In this document: in pieces, positions 24,640 through 32,628 of the stretch
How the letters are laid out: the number at the start of each line of letters is the position of its first letter
How positions within the stretch are numbered: the first letter of the stretch is position 1
DNA from: Candidatus Omnitrophota bacterium
GTDB taxonomy: Bacteria; Hinthialibacterota; Hinthialibacteria; Hinthialibacterales; JAKPRU01
DNA length: 64,000 nucleotides
Reading direction: 5' to 3'
Assembly (NCBI GenBank): GCA_029570205.1
Contig: JAKQSI010000034.1
Span: forward strand, 54,716-118,715
Translations under genes and position numbers: made by a program
The notes under the pieces: model-generated
The model's input: only the letters and a program-made list of their open reading frames with translations
What the model was told of the DNA's origin: nothing
The model's database searches: none

Positions 24640-25742
24640 TGATGCCTGATTCTCAGATAGGTTGCTACGGAACTGCTGCAAGCCGTTGGGCTGGGGTTGG
24701 CCCCTACTATGCGATGTTTCCGGTGAGTTTCGCGAATGAGGCGGTGAAGGAATACACAAAACCCGGTGATTGGGTTTTCGATCCGTTTGCTGGACGAGGT
24801 ACATCGCTTTTTGCTGCAGCTTCGCAAGGCCGCTTCGGTTTGGGGATTGAGATCAACCCTGTGGGTTGGGTTTACGGAAAGGCAAAGATCGAAACAGCTG
24901 AGCGCAAGGATGTCGAGGAACGAATCCGTTGGCTGGGCCAAAGGTCCGTGAACTATCGCGCTGATGCAAAGAGATTGCCCGAATTCTTCCACGCGTGCTT
25001 CTGTCCTAAAGTTGAGGAATTTCTTTTGGCTGCGCGGGAGTCGCTTGACTGGCGGCGCAAGAGAGCCGATTGGACAACGATGGCGTTACTCATGATTGAC
25101 CTGCACGGAAAACGGGACAGTGCATTGTCGAATCAGATGCGTCAGACGAAAGCAATGTCGCCTCAGTATGCGGTCGATTGGTGGAAGGAACGAAGTCTTG
25201 AGCCACCGGAGCGTGATCCTGTCGATTTCATGCTTAAAAAAGTTTCGTGGCGATATGCGATGGGGTGCTTGGGCTCAGGTTCAGGACACATTTACTTGGG
25301 AGATTGTCAATCCATTCTTGATCGCTGGAGAAATCGCCCCCCGAAAACAAAGGCAAGTCTCCTTCTCACTTCTCCTCCATATTACGGAGTGACGAATTAT
25401 TTCTATGACCAATGGCTGAGGCTATGGTTGCTCGGTGGCCCGGATAAGCCTTGTAGCCCAGGAGAACCCTGCAAACGCAAGTTTGAAAACAAGAAATACT
25501 ACATTGATATGTTGCGTCATGTGTTTGAAATGTCGGGATCAGTCCTGAGAGACGATGCCGTCGTGCTCATTCGAACCGACGCTCGACAGTTCACCAGAGA
25601 GGCGACAATTGAATCTCTTGAATTTGCTTTCCCGCAGAAAAAGTTGCGTAGTGAGAAATATTCACTGCCAGATTTCACCCAGACTACCTTGTTTGATCCA
25701 GGCTCAGAACCGAAAGGCGAGATTGATTTGGTAATGTGGTGA
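24636..25742 (+). CDS. DNA methyltransferase (amino-group N4-cytosine/N6-adenine type)
   Basis: 368 residues. The SAM-binding motif I, FDPFAGRGTSLFAA, is near residue 47 and the catalytic motif IV, LLTSPPYYGVTNY, near residue 242. The TSPPY form is typical of beta-class N4/N6 enzymes, but in those it precedes motif I; here the order is reversed (alpha-like), so the protein is permuted relative to the usual type. The start is one of three consecutive ATGs overlapping the NurA stop; the third (24642) has the best spacing from GAGG. No target-recognition domain is obvious beyond the insert between the motifs. As partner of HerA-NurA it could mark self DNA so that the nuclease attacks unmodified DNA; this role is inference. 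Confidence 0.85.
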   Translation: MMMPDSQIGCYGTAASRWAGVGPYYAMFPVSFANEAVKEYTKPGDWVFDPFAGRGTSLFAAASQGRFGLGIEINPVGWVYGKAKIETAERKDVEERIRWLGQRSVNYRADAKRLPEFFHACFCPKVEEFLLAARESLDWRRKRADWTTMALLMIDLHGKRDSALSNQMRQTKAMSPQYAVDWWKERSLEPPERDPVDFMLKKVSWRYAMGCLGSGSGHIYLGDCQSILDRWRNRPPKTKASLLLTSPPYYGVTNYFYDQWLRLWLLGGPDKPCSPGEPCKRKFENKKYYIDMLRHVFEMSGSVLRDDAVVLIRTDARQFTREATIESLEFAFPQKKLRSEKYSLPDFTQTTLFDPGSEPKGEIDLVMW

Positions 25743-25790
25743 ACGCTCTCGATACCTGATTTTTTTTGTCAACGGCCGAAGAGGACCGAA

Positions 25791-26006
25791 ATGAACGAGC
25801 ACAGATTTCCACCAAGCTGGGACGAAAAGCGAGTATGCGAGGTGCTTGCCCAACACGATTCACAGACGCGCGATGAGGCCGTTGCCGAGGACCAGGTCGG
25901 ATGCCGCAAAGACGGCTGCACATTTCGCTATGTCCGGGTAAGTGGCTTTCCTCTCCACTGGATGTCCCTTCAATCAAGGCAGATGTGTCCACACAAGAGA
26001 TTGTGA
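25791..26006 (+). CDS. Small hypothetical protein, possible frameshifted antitoxin
   Basis: 71 residues, 48 bases after the methylase gene. The first half (MNEHRFPPSWDEKRVCEVL, then SQTRDEAVAED) resembles small acidic proteins that often accompany toxins, where RFPPGWDExRVxxVLxHYExQTExEAVAED is typical. The second half (rich in Cys and Arg) does not match. One frame over, the DNA at about 25940-26008 reads SPLDVPSIKADVSTQEIVK, which looks more protein-like, so a frameshift is possible. It may be a decayed antitoxin or an accessory protein of the cassette. Family recollection only; weakly supported. Confidence 0.4.
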   Translation: MNEHRFPPSWDEKRVCEVLAQHDSQTRDEAVAEDQVGCRKDGCTFRYVRVSGFPLHWMSLQSRQMCPHKRL

Positions 26007-26119
26007 AGTAAGCGTCCGGTGATATTCGGGTATCATGGAAGACGGATCGTGGGAGAAAGAAAAGGGGCGCGTGTTTTGCACCGCTCTACGTTTCGAATCT
26101 TTGTATCAGGCCAACCGGT

Positions 26120-26920
26120 CTATTTGGAATCGGTCTCGATTCTCTTCTCCAGGGCCTCGACACGTTTCCAGAGGTCAGGGAGCGAGTGAAACGAGTTGCG
26201 GCGTTGGCGGTATTCCTCGTAGCCACATCCGGGGTATCCATACACCAGTGCGCCCTCGGGAACTTCCTTGGTGATTCCCGCACAGGGAGCCAGGTGGGCG
26301 CCGGCCCCGACCACAAGATGGCCCACCATTCCCACCCCGTGACCCACAAACACATCGGACCCGATCCGGTTGCTTCCGCAAATCCCGACATGAGACTGAA
26401 TCACAGTGCGTTCCCCAATCGTGACGTTGTGGGCGACCTGCACAAGGCTTCCGATCACAGCCCCATTGTGGATGACTGTCTTGCCGAGAGTGGCACGATC
26501 CACGGTGGTGTTGGAACCGATCCGCACATCATCCCCGATCACCACATAACCGATCTGGGGAATCTTGCAGCGGTCTCCGTTGGTGTCCTTGGCATACCCG
26601 AATCCGTCGCTGCCAATGACGACACCGGCTTCCAGGACGGCCCGTTTGCCGATCTGAGTTCTTTCGCGAATGACACAATTTTGATAAATGATCGTGTTTT
26701 CCCCAATCATGCAATCTTCACCGATATAACACCCGCTGAAGATCCGGACGCCATCTTCAATGACAACGCCATCCGCGATAACAACATTTGCGTGAATTTG
26801 AACACCCCTGCCGAGGCTCACGTTTTTTGCCAGCACCGCGGCAGGGTGAATAGAAATGTCCCGATTCGAACTCTGCGATGAAACCTCTGCGACAGCCAAG
26901 TTTCCCTCTCGTCTTTTCAT
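26120..26920 (-). CDS. lpxD: LpxD-like UDP-3-O-acylglucosamine N-acyltransferase, short form
   Basis: 266 residues made almost entirely of left-handed beta-helix hexapeptide repeats (VSLGRGVQIHANVVIADG, YIGEDCMIGENTII and so on). The LpxD core is clear: GSDGFGYAKDTNGDRCKIPQIG, VVIGDDVRIGSNTTVDRATLG, LVQVAHNVTIGERTVI with the catalytic-type His in HNV, and GHLVVG. A typical LpxD has about 340 residues with an N-terminal uridine-binding domain of about 100 residues; this protein lacks it and starts directly with repeats. LpxD adds the second acyl chain in lipid A synthesis. Because of the missing domain this could be a divergent acyltransferase on another sugar nucleotide. A structured RNA with a terminator lies upstream. 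Confidence 0.75.
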   Translation of the reverse strand: MKRREGNLAVAEVSSQSSNRDISIHPAAVLAKNVSLGRGVQIHANVVIADGVVIEDGVRIFSGCYIGEDCMIGENTIIYQNCVIRERTQIGKRAVLEAGVVIGSDGFGYAKDTNGDRCKIPQIGYVVIGDDVRIGSNTTVDRATLGKTVIHNGAVIGSLVQVAHNVTIGERTVIQSHVGICGSNRIGSDVFVGHGVGMVGHLVVGAGAHLAPCAGITKEVPEGALVYGYPGCGYEEYRQRRNSFHSLPDLWKRVEALEKRIETDSK

Positions 26921-27076
26921 TGCTTACATCCCCCGTCTGGGTTCGCCTGGCTGAGTTTCCGCACAGGCCGGTATGTCCCCTCATAACCTCTCAACATCAC
27001 CGCCTGCGAACGCAGGGAAGATGAATACTCATAAGACAGATAAGACACCTCCCGACTCCGCTGCATTTTCTCACAA

Positions 27077-27306
27077 GACAAAAAAAAGCAGTAGGAATCT
27101 GGTACAAACCTCTTCGCCGAAGCAGCGACTGTAAACCAGAACCTACTGATTCATGAAAGCGCTATACGCAAATTCTAACACGCAATTTGCATTCCAGCTT
27201 TCATCTGCTTCGGCAGCCTCGCTCTCTCTCCGCCCCAACGGACTTCAGAAGCCTCCCAAAGGCGTTCAATCTGAAGGAAATAAGGTCGATCCACTTTGGA
27301 AAGACC
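27077..27306 (-). ncRNA. Candidate structured RNA ending in an intrinsic terminator, upstream of lpxD
   Basis: Read on the minus strand. Hairpin A pairs 27303-27306 with 27284-27287 (inner CCA/TGG). Hairpin B pairs CTTCAGA with TCTGAAG (27270-27276 with 27243-27249; inner GCCT/AGGC). Helix C is ten perfect pairs (27205-27214 with 27116-27125), continued on the 5' side by helix D, eight perfect pairs (27197-27204 with 27153-27160), capped by helix E, seven pairs (27184-27190 with 27168-27174). Helix F, 7 plus 6 pairs (27142-27148 and 27135-27140 with 27089-27095 and 27098-27103), is followed by C and eight U (27080-27087). Helices C and F interlock as a pseudoknot. I do not recognise a known RNA class; it could be a small RNA or a lpxD leader attenuator. 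Confidence 0.5.
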
Positions 27307-27379
27307 GAAACGAGAATAACACAAGAAATCCGGCGAAAAAACCCCAGGGTGCGGTATTTGTACCCAACTTTTTCAATTT

Positions 27380-27397
27380 TGTGGTATCTTTACCACA
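27380..27397. repeat. Inverted repeat upstream of the structured RNA
   Basis: TGTGGTA and TACCACA are exact reverse complements separated by TCTT, about 30 bases beyond the end of murQ. No U-tract follows on either strand. It could be an operator or part of the murQ 3' end. Confidence 0.35.
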
Positions 27398-27427
27398 CTT
27401 GGAGACAAGGGTCTCATTCGGCCAGAT

Positions 27428-28351
27428 TTACGGATTTTTGGTCTTTTCAAGCGCTTGATAGACCATTTCATCGGCCTGTTCGAGGAGTTTTTTGGCATCT
27501 TCGCGATTTTTTTTGCACAAATACATCACGAGCGCTGTTTTGACGTGCATGTTGGCTTGAGTCAATAAATCTCCCGCCTGTTCGTACGTCAGATCGGTGA
27601 GGAGGGTGAGGATACGATGAGCGCGGTCACGCAGTTTGTTGCAGGTGGCGGTCAGGTCGACCATGAGGTTTTGATAGACCTTGCCGATGCGGATCATGGA
27701 AGTGGTTGTAATCATATTTAACACGAGTTTTGTTGCTGTTCCCGCTTTCATCCGGGTGGAGCCGGTGATGACCTCAGGGCCGACGAGCAGTTCGATGATG
27801 ACATCCGCCGGTCTGTTTTCCTGGGGAACGGGAGTGCAGGAGAGGAAGACGGTTCGTGCCCCCAGTTGTCGGGCCTCGTGCAAAGCGCCAAGGACGAAGG
27901 GGGTGACACTGGATGAGGCGATCCCCATGACAACATCCTTGGGGCCGACCTGTTTCTCGCGGATGGCGGCCGCCCCGTTTTCGGGATGATCCTCGGCGCC
28001 CTCGATGGCCCTGTGGAGGGCAGTATACCCGCCGGCAATGATTCCCTGGACCATTTCCGGGGATGTTCCAAACGTCGGGGGGCATTCTGCCGCATCCAGC
28101 ACCCCCAACCGTCCGCTGGTTCCCGCTCCCACATAGATCAGCCTGCCACCCTTTCGGAAAGCCTGCTCCACCAGTTCGACTGCCTGCTCGACTTGCGGGA
28201 GGGCCTCTCCGACGGCATCGACTGCGTTCCGATCCTCCTGGTGGATGAGTTCCAGGATTTCGCGAACGGATTTTCGGTCGATCTCCAGGGTATTCGGGTT
28301 GCGTTGTTCGGTCAGAAGGCCCGCCATTTTGCGGGAATAGGCCGTGGTCAT
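27428..28351 (-). CDS. murQ: N-acetylmuramic acid 6-phosphate etherase
   Basis: 307 residues, the normal size for MurQ. The SIS domain is clear: RKGGRLIYVGAGTSGRLGVLDAAECPPTFG, EGAEDHPENG with the catalytic Glu/Asp region, VMGIASSSVTPFVLGALHEA, and GSTRMKAGTATKLVLNMITT. It cleaves the lactyl ether of MurNAc-6-phosphate to give GlcNAc-6-phosphate and lactate during peptidoglycan recycling in the cytoplasm. It is the last gene of a tightly packed minus-strand operon and overlaps rng by four bases (ATGA), an unusual functional neighbour. Intact. Confidence 0.96.
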   Translation of the reverse strand: MTTAYSRKMAGLLTEQRNPNTLEIDRKSVREILELIHQEDRNAVDAVGEALPQVEQAVELVEQAFRKGGRLIYVGAGTSGRLGVLDAAECPPTFGTSPEMVQGIIAGGYTALHRAIEGAEDHPENGAAAIREKQVGPKDVVMGIASSSVTPFVLGALHEARQLGARTVFLSCTPVPQENRPADVIIELLVGPEVITGSTRMKAGTATKLVLNMITTTSMIRIGKVYQNLMVDLTATCNKLRDRAHRILTLLTDLTYEQAGDLLTQANMHVKTALVMYLCKKNREDAKKLLEQADEMVYQALEKTKNP

Positions 28352-29865
28352 AGAACGTGGTCCTCTACGATCTGTTCGAAGTGGAGTTCCCGGTCAGCCA
28401 TGATTTCGATGCGGACCCCGTATCGTTTCTCCAAGCGTCCGATCTGTTCCTGAAAGCGTTCCTCGATTTGTTCGGCGACACGGGGATGGACCCGCAATTT
28501 CACAGGACCGTCGCACCCTGCCCGGCAAATCTCTTCAACAGTACGCAACGCCTTGATGGTCATGGATTCCGTGGAAAGGATGTACCCTTCCCGTTTGCAG
28601 TAGGGGCAGGGTTGGGTGATGGCTTTGTTCAGGCTTTTCCGGACCCGTTTGCGGGTCATCTGGAGCAGGCCCAGTTCGGTGAGTTCAAAGATATTCGCGC
28701 GGGAATGGTCTCGCCGCAGGCATTCGGTCAGGCGTTGGGTGACCTGTTCGCGATTGCCGGGAATGCGCATGTCGATAAAGTCGATGATGATAATCCCGCC
28801 GATGTCCCGAAGACGTATCTGTCGGGCGATTTCCGCGGCGGCCTCCATATTGGTCCGGTAGACCGTTTCCTCCAGGTTGCGTTTGCCGACATAGCGTCCC
28901 GTGTTGACATCAATGGTGGTAAGGGCCTCCGTTTCGTCGATCACGATATGTCCGCCGCAGGGGAGCCAAATCCGCCGGGATCGAAGGGCGCTAATTTCGG
29001 CCTCGATGCCCGCCGAGATGAACAGCGGTTCCTCATCGTTATACAGGGTGATGTGCGGCACGTACTCCGGAGCGAACTCCTGCACATATCGGAGGATTTC
29101 ATCGAACACTTCCTCCCCCTCGACGACCATTTCGATGAAATCGTCATCCAGGTAGTCGCGGACCAGGCGGGCCAGGAGGCCGGGACTGCTGTAGATCAGC
29201 ATCGGAGCATGACTATGCTCGTTGCGTTGATCGATTTCATTCCAGCGGTTGACCAGGGATTCGATATCCGTTCGGAGTTCCGTTTCGGACAATCCGCGCG
29301 CGGCGGTTCGGACAATCAGCCCCATACCGGCGGGGCCGATTTGTTCGGCGTAATGACGGAGCCGTTCGCGTTCTTCTTCCGCTTCGATTTTCCGGGAGAC
29401 GCCGACATGAGCGGAGTTCGGCAGGAGTACGGTATATCTTCCGGCCAGGGAGATATTGGTCGTGACTCGGCATCCTTTTGCGCCGATGGGTTCCTTGTAA
29501 AGCTGGACGAGGATTTCCTGGCCTTCTTTCAACAGGTCCGAAATGGTCGCAGGCGGGAGAGCCGGTTCTTCGGATTCCTCATCCTCCCCCATGATTTCCG
29601 GGTCGTCGAAAAGGTCACCGAAATCTTTGCGGGCGGGATACAAATCATTGACATAAAGAAAGGCGTTGCGCGGCAGCCCGATATCCACAAAAGCCGCCTC
29701 GATCCCCGGAACGATCGTGGTGACTCGGCCTTTGTAGATATTGCCCTGGTTGCGCTCCTGGGTTTTGCGTTCAAAAAAGTACTCAGCCAGTTTGGAGTTT
29801 TCAAAGATTGCAACTCGCGTTTCGTAATCGTCACAGGATACGAAGATTCGGCGTTCCGCTTTCAT
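28348..29865 (-). CDS. rng: Ribonuclease G (RNase E/G family)
   Basis: About 505 residues from the ATG at 29865, which overlaps the upstream stop (ATGA) and has GAGG eight bases ahead; an upstream in-frame start at 29901 is less likely. An S1 domain lies near residues 35-120 (GNIYKGRVTTIVPGIEAAFVDIG). Catalytic aspartates are in TIDVNTGRYVG and IIIDFIDM, and the zinc-link motif is CPYCKREG. RNase G endonucleolytically processes 16S rRNA 5' ends and degrades mRNA. It is shorter than RNase E and lacks the degradosome scaffold. Gene order radical SAM/DUF2344 then rng is common in many phyla. Confidence 0.95.
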   Translation of the reverse strand: MKAERRIFVSCDDYETRVAIFENSKLAEYFFERKTQERNQGNIYKGRVTTIVPGIEAAFVDIGLPRNAFLYVNDLYPARKDFGDLFDDPEIMGEDEESEEPALPPATISDLLKEGQEILVQLYKEPIGAKGCRVTTNISLAGRYTVLLPNSAHVGVSRKIEAEEERERLRHYAEQIGPAGMGLIVRTAARGLSETELRTDIESLVNRWNEIDQRNEHSHAPMLIYSSPGLLARLVRDYLDDDFIEMVVEGEEVFDEILRYVQEFAPEYVPHITLYNDEEPLFISAGIEAEISALRSRRIWLPCGGHIVIDETEALTTIDVNTGRYVGKRNLEETVYRTNMEAAAEIARQIRLRDIGGIIIIDFIDMRIPGNREQVTQRLTECLRRDHSRANIFELTELGLLQMTRKRVRKSLNKAITQPCPYCKREGYILSTESMTIKALRTVEEICRAGCDGPVKLRVHPRVAEQIEERFQEQIGRLEKRYGVRIEIMADRELHFEQIVEDHVL

Positions 29866-32348
29866 GCAAGTGACCTCAACGCCGCGATGATCGGCGTCCA
29901 ACGATCTCCATCTTTGCGAAGCTGATCGAGTCGTTCAATCCAGGAGGAGTGTGGAACCGCGCCTTGTTCCTGAAGATCGCTCAGGATTTTCCGGATTTGA
30001 GGCGGTTTCCCCTCGGAATGGACGACGATCAGGCGAACGGAGTTTTCTTCCCGGAGCCAGGAAGCGATGTGGAATTTCTGTTGTGTTTCCACGGATGGCT
30101 CCGTCAACTCGCCTCCCGCATCCTCCAAGCATATCCGTAACTCATCGGCGCGAATGATTGAACCGATTTTCGGCTCGTTCTTTTCGACCGGAACCGCGGC
30201 GATCCACTCAATACCTGCCGGGGAATGGGTGTTGAGATCTCCGCACAGTTTATCTTCCCGGCAGGGATAAATGGTGCTGATTTCGAGGTATTCGCCCCAG
30301 CTTTCCATTCCGACCGGCAAGGCCCCGGCGAAGGTGATTTTCGGGTGCGGGTGGAATCCATGTGAGAAGGCTAACGCAACACCCGCCCGCCGGAAAATGG
30401 CGTTCATGGTTTCCAGGAGATCGTGGTGGGACAGCCACGTTCCCGGGCCGTGTTTTGCGTATTTCAGCCGGTAGCGAAAGGTTCCTTCTTGCCGAGTGGG
30501 GGCCGGTTCCCGGGGAGGCGGTTGGTGAGCGGACGAGCGGATGGTGCGCACAGAGTCTCCGTCGCACACACCGCACACCCGGCAGCCATCCTGTCCGCAG
30601 TGATCGCTGGGCCGGTCCTCAAAGGTTCGCTGATATTCCTGCCAAAGATATTCCGGTCGGACCCCGATGTCAATCACGGACCAGGGGAGAAGGTCCTCGC
30701 GCCGGTAGGTCTTTTCGGCCAGGCTTTCCGGGTTCAATGCCATCTGTCGGAAAGCGTTCTGCCAGAGGTCCCAATGGAAACATTCGAACCATTCATCAAA
30801 CCGGCATCCGGCGCGGAAAGCCAGTTCAATTACACCCGCGAGACGGATATCCCCACGAGCCAGAATGGCCTCCAAAAGGCTTGGTTCGAGATTGTGAGTA
30901 GAGAGTTTAATTCCATTCTGTCGAAGGTCCGAACGCAGAATGCGGAGACGGTCCTTGCACACGGCTGCGGAAATCTGTCCGCACCATTGGTAAGGCGTAT
31001 GCGGTTTTGGGCAGAATGTCCCGATGGAGACATGGATGGTCCCCCGCCGCCAACCCTGCTCCCGGAGCATTCCACGGATTTTTCCGACAAGACGTCCGAT
31101 TCCGGCGATATCCTTCTCCGTTTCCGTGGGCAGGCCGATCATAAAGTAGAGTTTGAGGCTTTCCCAGTGCTTGCCCATGGCCTGGCGAATGGTGTCGAGA
31201 ATCGTGACGTCCGGGATGGCCTTGTTGACGGCGCGTCGGAGGCGTTCGGTTCCCGCTTCCGGCGCAAAGGTCAGTCCGCCGCCTCGCACCCGTTCCAGAT
31301 TGCGGGGGATTTCTTCGGCGAATCCATCCAGCCGCAGCGAGGGAAGGGAAATGGAAACCTGCCGATTTTCGCAATGATCCATGAGGGACGAGACGAGGTC
31401 CTGAATGCGGCTGTAATCTCCGGTCGAAAGCGAAAGAAGAGAGACCTCATCGTAGCCGGTGGAGTTTATGGCCCGCATGGCGTCCTCGATCAGTCGGGTT
31501 ACGGAACGTTCCCGGAGAGGGCGGTTGACAAAACCTGCCTGGCAGAATCGGCAACCCCGTGCGCATCCACGCATGATCTCCAGGGCAACCCGACGCTGAA
31601 CGATTCGAGCATTGGGGACCGGCTGATTAACGGGATACGGCTGACTGTCAAAGTTGATCAGGCGCTTGCGGACAGTGGAGCGCACGGCGGGGTACAGCGG
31701 GGGGCCGAAACAGAGTTCGCCGAGGCGGTTATGGATTAGGCTGTAAAGAGAGGGGACAAAGACACCCTCCAGTTTGGACAATTCCAGGAGAGTTTCGAGG
31801 CGCGAGCGGCAGCGTTCTTTTGACTCCAGGACAGAATCGGCGAGGTCCAGGACAGCCTCCTCGGCTTCTCCGATGACAAAAGCATCGACAAACGGGGACA
31901 TGGGCGCGGGATTGAACGCGCACGGCCCCCCCGCGATCACCAGGGGATGCGTCTCGTCGCGATCCCGACTGCACAGGGGAAGTGCGGCCAGGTCGAGCAG
32001 GAGGAGGGCATTTGTATAGGTCAACTCGTGCTGGAATGATATCCCGAGAATATCTGCCTGGGAGACCGGCAGGCCGGATTCCAGTGTGGTCAGCGTCTCG
32101 TTGCGCCGCCGCATCTGGGCTTCCCTGTCGGACCATGGTGCGAACGTTCGCTCACACCAGATGTCTTCCCGGCGGTTGATCACATCGTACAGGACATGCA
32201 GGCCGAGATAAGACATGCCGATTTCATACACATCCGGATAAGCGAGAACGAAGCGCAGGCGCGCGGCTGTTTTGTTGAGGACGGCATTCCACTCCCCACC
32301 GGCATACCGAACCGGTTTGAGAATCTCCAAAAGGTGTCTATTTTTCAT
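29862..32348 (-). CDS. Radical SAM protein fused to DUF2344 domain (TIGR03960/TIGR03936 type)
   Basis: 828 residues. N-terminal cobalamin-binding-like domain (LAYPDVYEIGMSYLGLHVLYDVIN), then the radical SAM core with CARGCRFCQAG (C-x3-C-x2-C) and the LSLSTGDYSRI and TFAPEAGTERLRR segments, and from about residue 630 a DUF2344 domain (FRYRLKYAKHGPGTWLSHHDL, FSHGFHPHPKITFAGALPVGMES). A Cys pair (CGQDGCRVCGVC) sits between the two. Fusions of this kind are widespread next to rng and ribosomal protein genes; the substrate is not established, with an RNA or ribosome modification often supposed. Start ATG at 32348. Coupled to rng by a four-base overlap. Confidence 0.9.
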   Translation of the reverse strand: MKNRHLLEILKPVRYAGGEWNAVLNKTAARLRFVLAYPDVYEIGMSYLGLHVLYDVINRREDIWCERTFAPWSDREAQMRRRNETLTTLESGLPVSQADILGISFQHELTYTNALLLLDLAALPLCSRDRDETHPLVIAGGPCAFNPAPMSPFVDAFVIGEAEEAVLDLADSVLESKERCRSRLETLLELSKLEGVFVPSLYSLIHNRLGELCFGPPLYPAVRSTVRKRLINFDSQPYPVNQPVPNARIVQRRVALEIMRGCARGCRFCQAGFVNRPLRERSVTRLIEDAMRAINSTGYDEVSLLSLSTGDYSRIQDLVSSLMDHCENRQVSISLPSLRLDGFAEEIPRNLERVRGGGLTFAPEAGTERLRRAVNKAIPDVTILDTIRQAMGKHWESLKLYFMIGLPTETEKDIAGIGRLVGKIRGMLREQGWRRGTIHVSIGTFCPKPHTPYQWCGQISAAVCKDRLRILRSDLRQNGIKLSTHNLEPSLLEAILARGDIRLAGVIELAFRAGCRFDEWFECFHWDLWQNAFRQMALNPESLAEKTYRREDLLPWSVIDIGVRPEYLWQEYQRTFEDRPSDHCGQDGCRVCGVCDGDSVRTIRSSAHQPPPREPAPTRQEGTFRYRLKYAKHGPGTWLSHHDLLETMNAIFRRAGVALAFSHGFHPHPKITFAGALPVGMESWGEYLEISTIYPCREDKLCGDLNTHSPAGIEWIAAVPVEKNEPKIGSIIRADELRICLEDAGGELTEPSVETQQKFHIASWLREENSVRLIVVHSEGKPPQIRKILSDLQEQGAVPHSSWIERLDQLRKDGDRWTPIIAALRSLA

Positions 32349-32628
32349 TCAATGCTCCAGGGATTCTGTTGAGATCATTACTGTATCGCCGCAATCAATG
32401 CGGATACCAGTGGTTTTGTGCGTTCCCGGCTCAACTTCCGTTGCGCCCTGCCGATGCGGATATGGGATTCAATCTATCCTCCCCCAGGCGGAAGAGACAA
32501 AAACCTGCCATTGCGTGATACCGGTCTTATCGCTCAAGCGCCTGTTTCTTGACAAGCGCCATCGGAACCGAAACAATCGGATAAAGGCCGCCGGCGGTGG
32601 TCTGTCGGATCATTCTGAGGTTACGGTC

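Noticed and set aside
28357-29925. Plus-strand open frame of 522 codons opposite rng
   Set aside because: Antisense shadow of RNase G; no motif.
30423-31739. Plus-strand open frame opposite the radical SAM/DUF2344 gene
   Set aside because: Antisense shadow; the minus strand carries the C-x3-C-x2-C motif and DUF2344 segments.
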